From Candidatus Amoebophilus sp. 36-38 (GTDB taxonomy: Bacteria > Bacteroidota > Bacteroidia > Cytophagales > Amoebophilaceae), in assembly GCA_001897825.1 (NCBI GenBank), contig MKUM01000018.1, positions 1 to 64,000 on the forward strand: 64,000 nucleotides of DNA, given 5' to 3'. Below are positions 9,939 through 20,600 of the stretch, piece after piece. The position numbers were made by a program, and so were the translations under genes. Position 1 is the first letter of the stretch, and each line of letters begins with the position of its first letter. Under the pieces are notes generated by a model. That model was not told the DNA's origin, made no database searches, and worked only from the letters and a program-made list of their open reading frames with translations.

Positions 9939-11678
9939 ATGCTAAAAAACGTATCTTTTATAAGACTTATTTATCTATTCTTTATCTTAATCTTGTCTGG
10001 ATATAATCCGATAACTCAGCAAGAGGCCTATCAATTAGAAATCTACGAGCAAGCAAAAAAATGCTATAAACAAGCAGAATATGAGCTTTGTCAACAGATT
10101 TTGACTCCCTTGCTAGGACATGTTCCCCAGACTTCTATTACACCCTATGCTCTTTTTTATTATGCTTTGTCAGCTTATCGTCAATCTATGCTTGAAGTAG
10201 CTGAAATAACCTTTACCAAGCTAGAAAAACGTTACCCCAATTGGTCTGAGCAAAACGAGGTCTTATATTGGTTAGCCCAACTTAGATTTGAGCAAAACGA
10301 TTATATAACCGCTTTTTTTTATTTAGCAAAAATCAAGGATCCATCCCTAGATACACCTATTGGGCAGATGAAGAATCATTTTTTGTCTCGTACAGAAAAT
10401 ATAAACTTATTAGAAACGCTGTTAAGACACTATCCTAAGGATGTTTCGGTAGCAAGATCCTGGTTAAATAAACAAATCCAGTTGCCTTTTATGAAACAAG
10501 ACAGTGTACGGATTACTCAAGTAGCAAAACAATTTGGACTAACTGATCCGATAGATGATCCATTACGAGAAATTAAGTCAATTAAAAAGGATATTTATCA
10601 AGTAGCTGTTTTTCTTCCATTTTTTATTGATGAAGTAAACTACGAAGAAAAGAACAGTAATCAATTTGTGCTGGACCTATATAAAGGAATACAAGCTGCT
10701 GTAGAAAAGCTTTATCACGAAGGACTCAATATTGAATTACATGCGTATGATACAAAAAAGAGTGAAACGGTAGTAGCCGACTTATTAGCACAGCAAGAAA
10801 TCAAAAATATGGATTTGATTATTGGTCCACTATATGCTAATACGATCCCGTTGGTAGCAGATTTTGCAAGAAAACATGGAATTAATGTATTTAATCCGTT
10901 ATCCATTAATTCATATGCTGTTGGTAATAATCCATTTGTATACTTGTTTAGGTCTAGTTTAGAAACCCAAGCTAAGCAAGCTGCTTATTTTACTCAACAA
11001 CATTTAAACATCCTTAATCCACGGATAGGTATTATCTATGGTACTACTGCAGAAGACTCTTTGAAAGCACATCTATATAGGGAATATGTGGAAGAAGTTA
11101 TGGGCACAGAGATAGAACTCATGTTAGAGTTAGAGCCAAAAACTTCTCAAGAGTTTTTAGGTATGTTTAGGAGGACAACTAGTGAAGTGCAGGTAGATGA
11201 ACAAGACAAGTTTATTTTTGATGATCTAACTCATATCTATATAGCTTCTCAAGATGATCTGATTGTAGCTAATGTGTTGAGTGCTATTCAAATAAGGAAA
11301 TTAAAACCCTTTATTATAGGGGATGAGGCTTGGCTTAAGAAGTCTTCGGTTACCTTAGATCAACTACAGCATCTGAAAATACATTTTATTGCTCCAGAAT
11401 ACATCGACTATAATCAAGAAAGCTTACATAGTTTTAGGCGTAGTTTTTATGATCAGTTTGGAATGTACCCGAACTACTATGCAGAAATAGGTTATGATAT
11501 GATGTTATTCTTAGGTAAGTCGCTTTATCAATATGGTACGTATTTTCAAAAACATTGGGGGGATACGGCTTTTCCTGGTCAAATATTTTCAGCATTTAGC
11601 TATGGTAAACACCATGATAATCAACATATACCTATCATCAAATTTCAAAAATCAAAATTTGTGATTTGTAACCCATAA
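9939..11678 (+). CDS. TPR plus periplasmic-binding-fold (Leu/Ile/Val receptor-like) lipoprotein
   Basis: N-terminal signal; TPR-like helices; VAVFLPFF...LDLYKGIQAAVEKL...DLIIGPLYANTIPLVADFA. Confidence 0.7.
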   Translation: MLKNVSFIRLIYLFFILILSGYNPITQQEAYQLEIYEQAKKCYKQAEYELCQQILTPLLGHVPQTSITPYALFYYALSAYRQSMLEVAEITFTKLEKRYPNWSEQNEVLYWLAQLRFEQNDYITAFFYLAKIKDPSLDTPIGQMKNHFLSRTENINLLETLLRHYPKDVSVARSWLNKQIQLPFMKQDSVRITQVAKQFGLTDPIDDPLREIKSIKKDIYQVAVFLPFFIDEVNYEEKNSNQFVLDLYKGIQAAVEKLYHEGLNIELHAYDTKKSETVVADLLAQQEIKNMDLIIGPLYANTIPLVADFARKHGINVFNPLSINSYAVGNNPFVYLFRSSLETQAKQAAYFTQQHLNILNPRIGIIYGTTAEDSLKAHLYREYVEEVMGTEIELMLELEPKTSQEFLGMFRRTTSEVQVDEQDKFIFDDLTHIYIASQDDLIVANVLSAIQIRKLKPFIIGDEAWLKKSSVTLDQLQHLKIHFIAPEYIDYNQESLHSFRRSFYDQFGMYPNYYAEIGYDMMLFLGKSLYQYGTYFQKHWGDTAFPGQIFSAFSYGKHHDNQHIPIIKFQKSKFVICNP

Positions 11679-11785
11679 ATGCTTGAGGGTTATTTCATCA
11701 TTCTTGTTTGTCTCCCTTTATAGTTATATTAAGTTAAAATCCACCTATCGTGTTGTTAGGGAGCCTTCCTTAACATTACATAATA

Positions 11786-11880
11786 GACCTTCTGCGAAAA
11801 TATTTTTAGTATATAAAAAGGGACGTGTAGATACCTTGTAAGGGGATAAATTGCCCTAATTTTTTGTTTCGCAGAAGGTC
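11786..11880. repeat. 95-bp MITE-like element with perfect 14-bp terminal inverted repeats
   Basis: GACCTTCTGCGAAA (11786-11799) and TTTCGCAGAAGGTC (11867-11880). Confidence 0.6.
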
Positions 11881-11970
11881 CAATGTAAAAATTTATGAAA
11901 ATTTGCCAAAAACATATCTATTTTGTTTTATATTTGAGCAATATTTATGAAAATTAATTAAGGTCGTAAA

Positions 11971-12911
11971 ATGCCTAGAAGAATCGTTACTAATCCCCAT
12001 GACGCATTTCTAAAAGTTACTCTCAGTAGTCCTCAGGCTATCCATGACTTCTTTCAAGCTTATTTACCCGAGCATCTACGTGAGTATATTGCTATACAGA
12101 ATATAGTATCTACCCAGCCTAATCATATATCTCCTACTCTTATAAGGAATTACAGAATGATTTTATATTTACCTGTCAGATTGATGGTCATATAGGTTTT
12201 ATATGTTTGGAGCACCAATCAACCCCTGATTGGCGCATGCCAGTACGTTTTTTAGAATACAATACTCATTTAATCAAACAATATCTTAAAGGAAAAAGTT
12301 CAGAAACACACTTGCCTTTTATTCTAAATCTGTGCCTCTTTCACTATAAAATTAATGAACCTTACCCCTATCCAACCCACCTATATGACTGCTGTCCTAA
12401 TCCTTACCTAGCTAAAGAGCTAGGCATGGTTACAAAATTTTATTTAACAAATTTAAGTACTACTCTAGACAGTAGTCTAGAAAGTTATGGAACGGTGGGT
12501 TTAAATGGGAAGCTTTTTAAGTACAGTAGAGAAAAAGAGCTGTTTGAGGTACTGGGAGAAGAACTGAAAAGATGTAGGAAGTGGATATTAGGTGAAGAAA
12601 TGAGCACTCCACCTTTAGGAGCTGATTATTGGGAATCGATCTTATGCTATGCATCAAATGTGTTGAATCCAGCATATCATTCTGAAGAAGATTTAGTAAA
12701 TTTGTTTAAAGAGAAGTTATTTATCAGTAAAGAAGAAATTATGAGAACTATCGCACATCAAATAGAAAAGAGAGGAGAAAAGAGAGGTATGGAAACTAAG
12801 GCTATAGCTATAGCCAAGAATATGCTTAAGAGGGGGTATAATACCAAATCTATTCAAGAAATAACCGAATTACCTAAAGGGACTATCGAGAACCTTAAGA
12901 AAGGGGATTGA
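11971..12911 (+). pseudogene. Rpn-family (PD-(D/E)XK recombination-promoting nuclease/putative transposase), frameshifted
   Basis: NPHDAFLKVTLSSPQAIHDFFQAYLPEHL at N-term; the second ORF resumes in another frame with NDFIFTCQIDGHIGFICLEHQSTPDWRMPVRFLEYN. Confidence 0.85.
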
Positions 12912-12929
12912 AAAGTTCAGCAAAAAATC

Positions 12930-13103
12930 ATGAGAACCATTGCACATCAAATAGAAAAGAGAGGAGAAAAAAGAGGTATGGAAACTAAGGCTATAGCTAT
13001 AGCGAAGAATATGATTAGAGATAAGGAGAGTATAGAAAAGATTATGAAATGGACGGGACTTAGTGCACATGCTATAGAAAGACTCGAGCAAGAATCGAAA
13101 TAA
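12930..13103 (+). pseudogene. Second, alternative C-terminal tail of an Rpn-family protein
   Basis: MRTIAHQIEKRGEKRGMETKAIAIAKNM repeats the sequence encoded at 12741-12824, then diverges to IRDKESIEKIMKWTGLSAHAIERLEQESK*. Confidence 0.8.
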
Positions 13104-13242
13104 TCTTTCTACTCTGTTGTCCTACTTCTCTCCAACTAGTATACCAAATCATTACCTCTGCACCTTTGAGAAAAATCTGAATAAAGACTTCGGAATATCG
13201 GAAGAATACAATTAATTAGCATGATCAATAAGTTGGCACAGC

Positions 13243-15738
13243 ATGTCAAATAATCATACTAAAGACGACCTAGCATACTTTGCAGAAATTATACTCCCGC
13301 TGCCTATAGCTAAGTTGTTGACATATGGTATACCCCCTCACTTACTTAATTCTATTAGAGAAGGAAGTCGTGTTATCGTTTCTCTTGGAAATAAGAAACT
13401 GTTGACTGGCATTGTAAATAGGTTGCATCAGACGGCACCTCCTTATGCCACCAAAAATATTATGGATGTTTTAGATGAATCGCCCATTCTAAATAAACAA
13501 CAGTTGGCATTTTTTCAGTGGATGGCTCAATACTACATGTGTACAATAGGTGATGTGCTAAAAGCCGCACTTCCCGCTGGGTTTAAGCTAAGTAGTCAAT
13601 CAAAAATTTGTCTGCATCCCAATTTTGATGAAGCGCATGCTACTTTTTCAGAGCAAGAAACAAGGCTGATAGAAGCTTTAAAAAATGGAAAAACATTATC
13701 CTATCAGCAGGTAGAACGGTTGGCAGGTCAAAAAGAGGCATATAAACTTCTTAAGAACTTAATGCAGCAACAAGCGATTATGTTTTTAGAAGAAATCCAG
13801 GAAAAATACTTCCCTAAAAAAGCGAAACAAGTCAGCCTAAATAAAAGCTATGTAGAAGATTCTAATGAATTGGAATTACTTTTTCAACAACTGGAAAAAA
13901 AGCCTAAGCAACTGGACGTTTTATTGCAATACATGTCCTTTGTAACAGAAATATCTGAACCCAAAGGGAATTATTTTATAAGTAAAAAGAAGTTACTGCA
14001 ACAAGGTATATCTAGCAGCTCGTTACAAAATCTTATCCAACATGGGATATTTGTAGAAAAAGAAATTACGGTATCTAGAATAGAACAAATAAAGAGCCTA
14101 GAAACGTCTAATACGATCTTAAGCCCAGCTCAAACCCAGGCTCTATTAGAGATAAAAGAAAATTTTAAGAATAAGAACAATGTCTTATTGCATGGAATTA
14201 CAGGCAGTGGTAAAACTGAAATATATACCGAATTAATCCAGGAAGTAATAGAGCGGCAGGGACAAGTACTTTATTTATTGCCTGAAATAGGATTGGCTAC
14301 ACAGATTGTACAGCGTCTGCAGAAAAAGTTTGGAGATAAGATGGGTGTATACCATTCTAAATATGCTAGCAATGAACGAGTTGAAATTTGGAATGATGTA
14401 TTAAGTGGTAAACTCCGTTTAGTAGTAGGGGTACGCTCTGCTTTGTTTTTACCCTTTGATCAATTACAACTTATTATTGTAGACGAAGAACATGAAACAG
14501 CTTACAAACAATTTGATGGTACACCCCGCTACCATGCACGAGATGCTGCCGTGATGTTGGCGACCTATCATCAGTCCAAAGTTCTATTGGGTTCTGCCAC
14601 GCCTGCTATGGAAACGTATTATAATGTCCAGCGAAAAAAATATGGATTGGTAAAACTTACAGAAAGATTTAGCCAGACTTCTTTACCGAAAATTACTTTG
14701 GTGAACTTACGTACCGAACAACGACATAAAAAGCTTCAAGGAGAATTTAGTCGTATTTTAATTCAAGCATTGGAGGAGGTATTTCAGCACCAAGAACAGG
14801 CTATCATTTTCCAAAATAGGAGGGGTTATGCTTCCTATATATTATGCCAAACATGTGCGTGGGTTCCTACTTGCCAGCAATGTTCTGTAAGCCTCACGTA
14901 TCATCAGTTTAAAGATTATCTGGTTTGCCACTATTGTGGCTACCACTTCAAGTTACCACCTGTATGCCAGGAATGTGGTGCGCATACATTAAAAAATATG
15001 GGATTTGGTACGGAGAAAATAGAAGAAACCTTACAGCAGTTTTTCCCAGATAAGCACATTCAGCGGATGGATTTGGATACTACGAGGCGAAAACACAGTT
15101 ATGAAAAAATTATTGCCAATTTAGAAAAAGGCTACACAGATGTATTGGTAGGGACCCAAATGATTACAAAAGGCTTAGATTTTGGACAAGTATCTTTGGT
15201 AGGGGTTCTAGATTTAGATAGATCGCTTTATTTCCCAGACTTTAGATCTAATGAACGCTGCTTCCAACTAATTACTCAAGTGAGTGGCAGGGCAGGCCGG
15301 AGAGATAAGCAAGGACAGGTAATTATCCAGACTGCGAATCCCACTCATCCCATCTTACAAGATATCGTAGCGTACGACTATGAACAGATGTATGAAAAAG
15401 AATTACTCGAGCGTCAAAAGTTTCGCTATCCCCCGTATGTGAGATTGATTAAGATAACTTGTCAACATCCGAGTGAGTCATTAGTAAAAGAATCTGGCAG
15501 ATATTTAACACAACAACTTCACCAGTTCTTGGATGTAGATAGCATATTGGGTCCACAAGCTCCCCTGATAGCTAAATTGAAAAACCAATTTCGGATGGAT
15601 ATATGGATAAAACTTGCTAAGTCTACAGACCAGTTACTTTTAGCGATTAAAGAACAAATTCAAGAGGCAACCAAGAGATTACTAACTCAAAAACCGTATA
15701 GACAAGTTAGAGTTATTTTTGATGTAGATCCTATATAA
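13243..15738 (+). CDS. priA: Primosomal replication protein N' (helicase PriA)
   Basis: GITGSGKTEIY Walker A, DEEHE, zinc-binding CQTCAW..CQQCSVSLTYH...CHYCGY...CQECG. Confidence 0.97.
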   Translation: MSNNHTKDDLAYFAEIILPLPIAKLLTYGIPPHLLNSIREGSRVIVSLGNKKLLTGIVNRLHQTAPPYATKNIMDVLDESPILNKQQLAFFQWMAQYYMCTIGDVLKAALPAGFKLSSQSKICLHPNFDEAHATFSEQETRLIEALKNGKTLSYQQVERLAGQKEAYKLLKNLMQQQAIMFLEEIQEKYFPKKAKQVSLNKSYVEDSNELELLFQQLEKKPKQLDVLLQYMSFVTEISEPKGNYFISKKKLLQQGISSSSLQNLIQHGIFVEKEITVSRIEQIKSLETSNTILSPAQTQALLEIKENFKNKNNVLLHGITGSGKTEIYTELIQEVIERQGQVLYLLPEIGLATQIVQRLQKKFGDKMGVYHSKYASNERVEIWNDVLSGKLRLVVGVRSALFLPFDQLQLIIVDEEHETAYKQFDGTPRYHARDAAVMLATYHQSKVLLGSATPAMETYYNVQRKKYGLVKLTERFSQTSLPKITLVNLRTEQRHKKLQGEFSRILIQALEEVFQHQEQAIIFQNRRGYASYILCQTCAWVPTCQQCSVSLTYHQFKDYLVCHYCGYHFKLPPVCQECGAHTLKNMGFGTEKIEETLQQFFPDKHIQRMDLDTTRRKHSYEKIIANLEKGYTDVLVGTQMITKGLDFGQVSLVGVLDLDRSLYFPDFRSNERCFQLITQVSGRAGRRDKQGQVIIQTANPTHPILQDIVAYDYEQMYEKELLERQKFRYPPYVRLIKITCQHPSESLVKESGRYLTQQLHQFLDVDSILGPQAPLIAKLKNQFRMDIWIKLAKSTDQLLLAIKEQIQEATKRLLTQKPYRQVRVIFDVDPI

Positions 15739-15860
15739 TAGATCTAATATAGATGATGAGTAATCTTCCCATACTAGCTAAATACTAGGTTGAAAGAATG
15801 TTATAAAATTTAAAATTTATATACAGGATCTTCATGTTTTTGCTACCTTTATCGCTGCTT

Positions 15861-15935
15861 CGGGATGTGGCGCAGTCCGGTTAGCGCACTCGTTTAGGGT
15901 ACGAGAGGCCGTGGGTTCAAATCCCGCCATCCCGA
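15861..15935 (+). tRNA. tRNA-Pro, anticodon read as AGG
   Basis: Acceptor CGGGATG/CATCCCG with A73, D stem GCGC/GCGC, anticodon stem CTCGT/ACGAG with loop TTAGGGT, T arm GTGGG-TTCAAAT-CCCGC; C1:G72 and A73 are bacterial tRNA-Pro features; CCA not encoded. Confidence 0.9.
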
Positions 15936-16010
15936 CTTAATTAACTTGATTGAAGACTAAGTGCTTTAATTCTACTTCTGTTTATAAGGCCTGATCGTAG
16001 GACAATCCAG

Positions 16011-16430
16011 TTAGTTCGGCAGTTCCTCTTTCAACCGACTTGTAACTTCATTTATAAACCCTTCGCGATCACGTTTGGCATGATCGACCCAATCCTTAAC
16101 TTTGTCTGTACACGTATAATACTTAACAGCCCACAGTACGACTTCAATTAAGATTGGAAGCAAATCGATACCTTTTTGACTGAGCTTGTATATGAATTTT
16201 GATTTGTGAACCGGGTCCACGTTCTTGATGACAATCCCTTCTTTTTCTAGTAGCGCTAATCTATTGGCGAGTATGTTGGTGGCAATTTGCTCCCATGATT
16301 GTAAAAATTCACCATAATGGCGTTTGCCCATGAACATTAAATCACGGATGATGAGCAAAGTCCATCGATCTCCAAAAAGTTCTAATGCAAGATTTATTGG
16401 ACAGTTTGATCTTTTAGTTTGTTTTGGCAC
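16011..16430 (-). CDS. HxlR-family winged-helix transcriptional regulator (probable GTG start at 16430 rather than the ORF-track ATG)
   Basis: CPINLALELFGDRWTLLIIRDLMFMGKRHYGEF...ILANRLALLEKEGIV; the longer ORF would overlap the divergent gene and the palindrome. Confidence 0.85.
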   Translation of the reverse strand: MPKQTKRSNCPINLALELFGDRWTLLIIRDLMFMGKRHYGEFLQSWEQIATNILANRLALLEKEGIVIKNVDPVHKSKFIYKLSQKGIDLLPILIEVVLWAVKYYTCTDKVKDWVDHAKRDREGFINEVTSRLKEELPN

Positions 16431-16483
16431 AAAAAAATATCTATTAAAAATTTGTAAAAGACGAGTAAGTTTGCTTGCTTTTG

Positions 16484-16512
16484 TACTACACTTGCAAATA
16501 GCAAGTGTAGTA
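16484..16512. promoter_or_regulatory. Candidate HxlR operator: TACTACACTTGC-AAATA-GCAAGTGTAGTA palindrome
   Basis: Perfect 12-bp inverted repeat between divergent HxlR and VOC genes. Confidence 0.65.
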
Positions 16513-16557
16513 TAGTATAAATAAAATAAATAGTAACCTTTTAAACAAAGTAAAACC

Positions 16558-16935
16558 ATGAACAATGCAATTAATTGGTTTGAAATCCCAGTAAAAAATT
16601 TCAACAGAGCAAAAAAGTTTTATGAAACTATTTTGGGTACGCCCTTAACAGCTCATGATGATAAGAATATGCCCAATGACATGAAAATGGCTATGTTACC
16701 TTGTGATAGGGATGGTGTTGGAGGCGCAATTGTAGAAACAAAAGGCTATGAACCTTCTCAAAAAGGGGTTGTTATCTATTTAAATGGTGGTAAAGACCTA
16801 AGTGTTCCACTCAGTAAAGTAGAAAAGGCTGGTGGAAAAATTGTAATGCCAAAAACTTCTATCGGCGAATATGGTTTTATGGCTCACTTTACGGATACAG
16901 AAGGTAATAAATTGGCCTTTCATTCCATGAAGTAA
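16558..16935 (+). CDS. VOC-superfamily (glyoxalase/bleomycin-resistance-fold) protein
   Basis: INWFEIPVKNFNRAKKFYETILGTPL...FTDTEGNKLAFHS. Confidence 0.92.
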   Translation: MNNAINWFEIPVKNFNRAKKFYETILGTPLTAHDDKNMPNDMKMAMLPCDRDGVGGAIVETKGYEPSQKGVVIYLNGGKDLSVPLSKVEKAGGKIVMPKTSIGEYGFMAHFTDTEGNKLAFHSMK

Positions 16936-16937
16936 GA

Positions 16938-16977
16938 GTTATATAGGGCAATGAACTTGTTCATTGCCCTATATAAC
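16938..16977. terminator. Very strong hairpin: perfect 19-bp stem after the VOC gene
   Basis: GTTATATAGGGCAATGAAC/GTTCATTGCCCTATATAAC, starts 2 nt after the stop; no clear T-tract on either side. Confidence 0.6.
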
Positions 16978-17040
16978 CTGATTTGATAATAAGAAATTTC
17001 TCGTTGGGCTGGGATTTAGATTAAACAAATAAATTGATCA

Positions 17041-17400
17041 ATGCCATATTCTGAATATCAGAAAGAAAGAATAGAAAGAGTTCTTAAACAAAACGTAAAG
17101 CAGTTTGAAGGTAGAGCGTTTATGGGGGGATATTGTTTTTTACTCGATGATAAAATGTGCCTTGTAATCAGGGTTGATAAAAAAACAGGAAAGGACCGAT
17201 TGTTGGCAAGAATTGGGGAAAATGCGACGGCAGCTGCATTAACCCGAAAAGGGTGTAGACCTGCGGAGATGAACGGAAGGCTTATGAAAGGATTTGTATT
17301 TGTGGATCCAGAAGGATTTGACTTGGAATCAGATTTAGAACATTGGATTCAACTAGCTATAACCTATAATCCTTTTGCAAAAAGTAGTAAGAAGAACTAA
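17041..17400 (+). CDS. TfoX N-terminal-domain family protein
   Basis: FEGRAFMGGYCFLLDDKMCLVIR...G.M.GFVFVDPEGF..ESDLEHWIQLAI. Confidence 0.75.
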   Translation: MPYSEYQKERIERVLKQNVKQFEGRAFMGGYCFLLDDKMCLVIRVDKKTGKDRLLARIGENATAAALTRKGCRPAEMNGRLMKGFVFVDPEGFDLESDLEHWIQLAITYNPFAKSSKKN

Positions 17401-17602
17401 TAGACCTCTTTAAAGTTTCATCTATGGTTGAAGGAGGGAAGAAAAAAGTCTCTGTTAGTATACCATTAGGCTTACCACTTAGAAAGGTTGATCCGAAAAT
17501 TTAAGAGAAAAATAATTTTGATGTAAAGTACAATCAAACAATTACCTTTGCAAAGGTTGATTGTCTTTCATATATTAACTTAAAATTATCCTTTTAATTA
17601 GC

Positions 17603-20600
17603 ATGAAATTTTCTAAAAATATGCTTACTCGCTATGTTTCACTAGTCCAACTAATCCTTTTCGTAACTATTCTTCATACGGGTTCGTGTGGGTGTAATAA
17701 AAATAAAGATCTTGGTCGAGATGATAGCCTTGTCATGCAAGTTCCCAGTGATCCATTAATAGGAGACCAAAAATCTGTGGAAGTTGTCTTTACATTAGAA
17801 GAGAAGAATAAAACAGTTGTATTAGATAACTTTATTTTACAAGTGTCTTTAGAAGAAACAGGTAGTAGTGGTAATCAGATAAGCTATAAGGATAGCTCAG
17901 GGGCGCTTCAAAAAAGCCCTGGGTTTAATAAGTCCTTAACGGACTTTATCCCTTTAGACTCATTAACGTCCGAGCAGCCTACGTTTAAAGTTTTATTTGA
18001 GTTATTTCCTGAAGAAACTACAACAGAGCTGAAGGCAAAATTTGTATTGTCAACTAAGTCGGGTGATATGGTTAGTGAAGGAGTGGTTACTTGGAAGTCA
18101 GCGCCGAAAGCTATTGATTTATCAATCCGTAGAACTGGCCCTGAGGCAATGGAAGGGAAGCAGAAAACGATCAGCCTAGAGATCGAAAATAAGGGCATAG
18201 AGGCAACTAAAGCCAGTCAATTAAAATTAAAGGTTACGCGAGATCAAGGTATTTCTGCCATCATCATAGGCGCTACCCAAGTGGACAATACCCATGTATA
18301 TCTAGTAGATCTACCGGTGGTAGGAGCGAATGGCAAGATAAATTGGGATTTAGAGATAGACCCAAAAACAGACCCAGAGATTAGTTTTAGTATTCAACCA
18401 CAGTATGCAGGTAAGGATATAAAGGCACCTATTACCGCTACTTGGCAGAAAGGGGTGGTGTTGGAGATTTCTAATATCAAATATGATCAAAATACAGGAA
18501 AAGTCTACGCAGATATAAAAAACCAAGGAACCAAAAAAGCTAGGAATATAAAACTTACTTATCAAGTTAAAACCCCAGGTGCACAGCTTGAAAGCGTTGA
18601 CACAAGAGAGATCATACTAGGTGAGTTAGATAAAAATGGCCAAATAAAAAATTACGAGTTAGGTAAGTTAGAGTTTGGGGGTACGAATAAGAGTGCAATA
18701 TTTGAATTTGCCCTTTCTTGTGAAGAAAATAGCTTCCGGGGAGCAGAGAATGTTGTAAAAGAGACATTTACAAAAGCAGATATAGCCATATCCATTACTA
18801 TAAATCATGATAAAAATACAGGACAGATTAGTGGTAAAGTAAAAAATATAGGCAAAGACGTAGCAGAAGGATTGCAGTTGGTATATAAAAATGTTAGTAC
18901 AGATGCAGGAGACAAGCTTGTTACATTAGATAATAATCAAGAAAAGGCGCTACCTGTAGGTAATTTGACACTTGGCCAAGAGAGGAGTTTTAATTTAAAC
19001 TTGGATTTAAAAGAAGCAGAGGCAGCGACATTTGATTTCCAAGTGTTATATGATAACAATCCTGTGTCGCACACAACAGAAACCTTCCAAGCTAAGCCTA
19101 TCAAATTATCTTTAAACGTACTGACTCCTGTAAAGGATGCTTCTGAAAATTATATCCTTTATGATTCTGAAAATGAAATAAAATTTCAAATACTCCAAGA
19201 ACTTGACAGTCGTACTATCAACCCAGCCTATGTAAGCTTAGATATACAAGAAGCAAGTGGTATTATTTCTAAAGACAAAGCAATTAATCAAGTTGGTATT
19301 TCTAAACTTGTAGGACCTGAGTTAGGAAAGTTGGGTGATGAAATTAGACTATATATCCATCCTACTCCAGGGGTAAAAAAAGCTCATTTTAAACTTCAGT
19401 TAAAGTACAAAGACCACCTTTTAGGTGATCCAATATTGATTGAGTGGAGAGAATATAGTCTCAATATAATAGGAAACGATCTTCGTTTAGTAGGTGAACA
19501 GGAAGGTAGCTTTAGCTTAGAAAGTTTAACTCCTATACAGCTTGATGCCCTTGCTGTGGAAATAGAAAGCGAAAACGGGACCACTTTTCAGTTCCCCAAG
19601 CTAGACAAAAATTGGACTGATGGTAGTGTAAATCTAAGAGATCTGGCGGAATATGCTGATTTGGGGAAGAGGCAAAAAACAAAGGATATCAAGTTTAAAA
19701 TAAGTCAAAAGAATAATCAAAGAAAAGCTAAAGCGAAAATTATTGTAAAACGTGGTAACGTTGAATTAACGAGCAAGGAGATCTATTGGATAAATGAGGA
19801 AATAGCAGTATCCATTACTTCCGATACATCGACTCCTAAAGATGAGGTAAATATTCATCTAAAAAATGTAGGTAATTCAAAAATAATTCTAAGTGACATT
19901 AAGGTTAAAGTTATTGCTACAGGAAAATTTTCTGTTACGCTGGGTAAAGTTGCAGGAACTAGTATTGATAAAAGTTTAGCAGAGATTACAGGCCAAGTTC
20001 AGTTAGAAGGTAAAGAAGAAGTTGTTATCCCTTTAAAAATGAATTCGCCGCTTGGTAACGAAATTATGATGGGTGTAATACTGGCTTTTCTAGAAGAAGA
20101 AGGTCCTATTTTGGATAAAAAATATTTTATCTTCCAAGATAATTGGGTAAGTAAAGAGGCTAATAGATTTTTAGTAACTATAGGAGGATCCATAGAAAAA
20201 TTTCCCTCGCAGTTTGCATTGTCTCAAAATGATCCTGCGCAACTGAAACGACTTCTACAAGCATTAAGAAATTTGGTGAAAATCTTTAACATGGTGATAA
20301 AAAAGTGTGATGAAATTTTATTACAAGATTCGGGCTTTGAACATCTGTTGAATGATGAAAGGTTATTGTATTCTAATCGCATTAATCAGTTGGAAAAGTA
20401 TATTCAAGATGCCGAAGCGGCTATTTTAGCTTTGAATAAGGATGAAACATCTATAGAGGCATGGGCTAAAGCTACACAAGCATATAAAGAAAAGGTACAA
20501 GATGCTATACAGGGAATTCTTCGTGAAATAACATATTTTGATTCATCTCCTGAGTTGGATAATATAGAACAAATTCGAAACCTTTTGGTAGGTGATTTTA

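Noticed and set aside
16505-16604. ORF-track N-terminal extension of the HxlR protein
   Set aside because: Overlaps the divergent VOC gene and the palindrome; the GTG start at 16430 gives a normal HxlR length.
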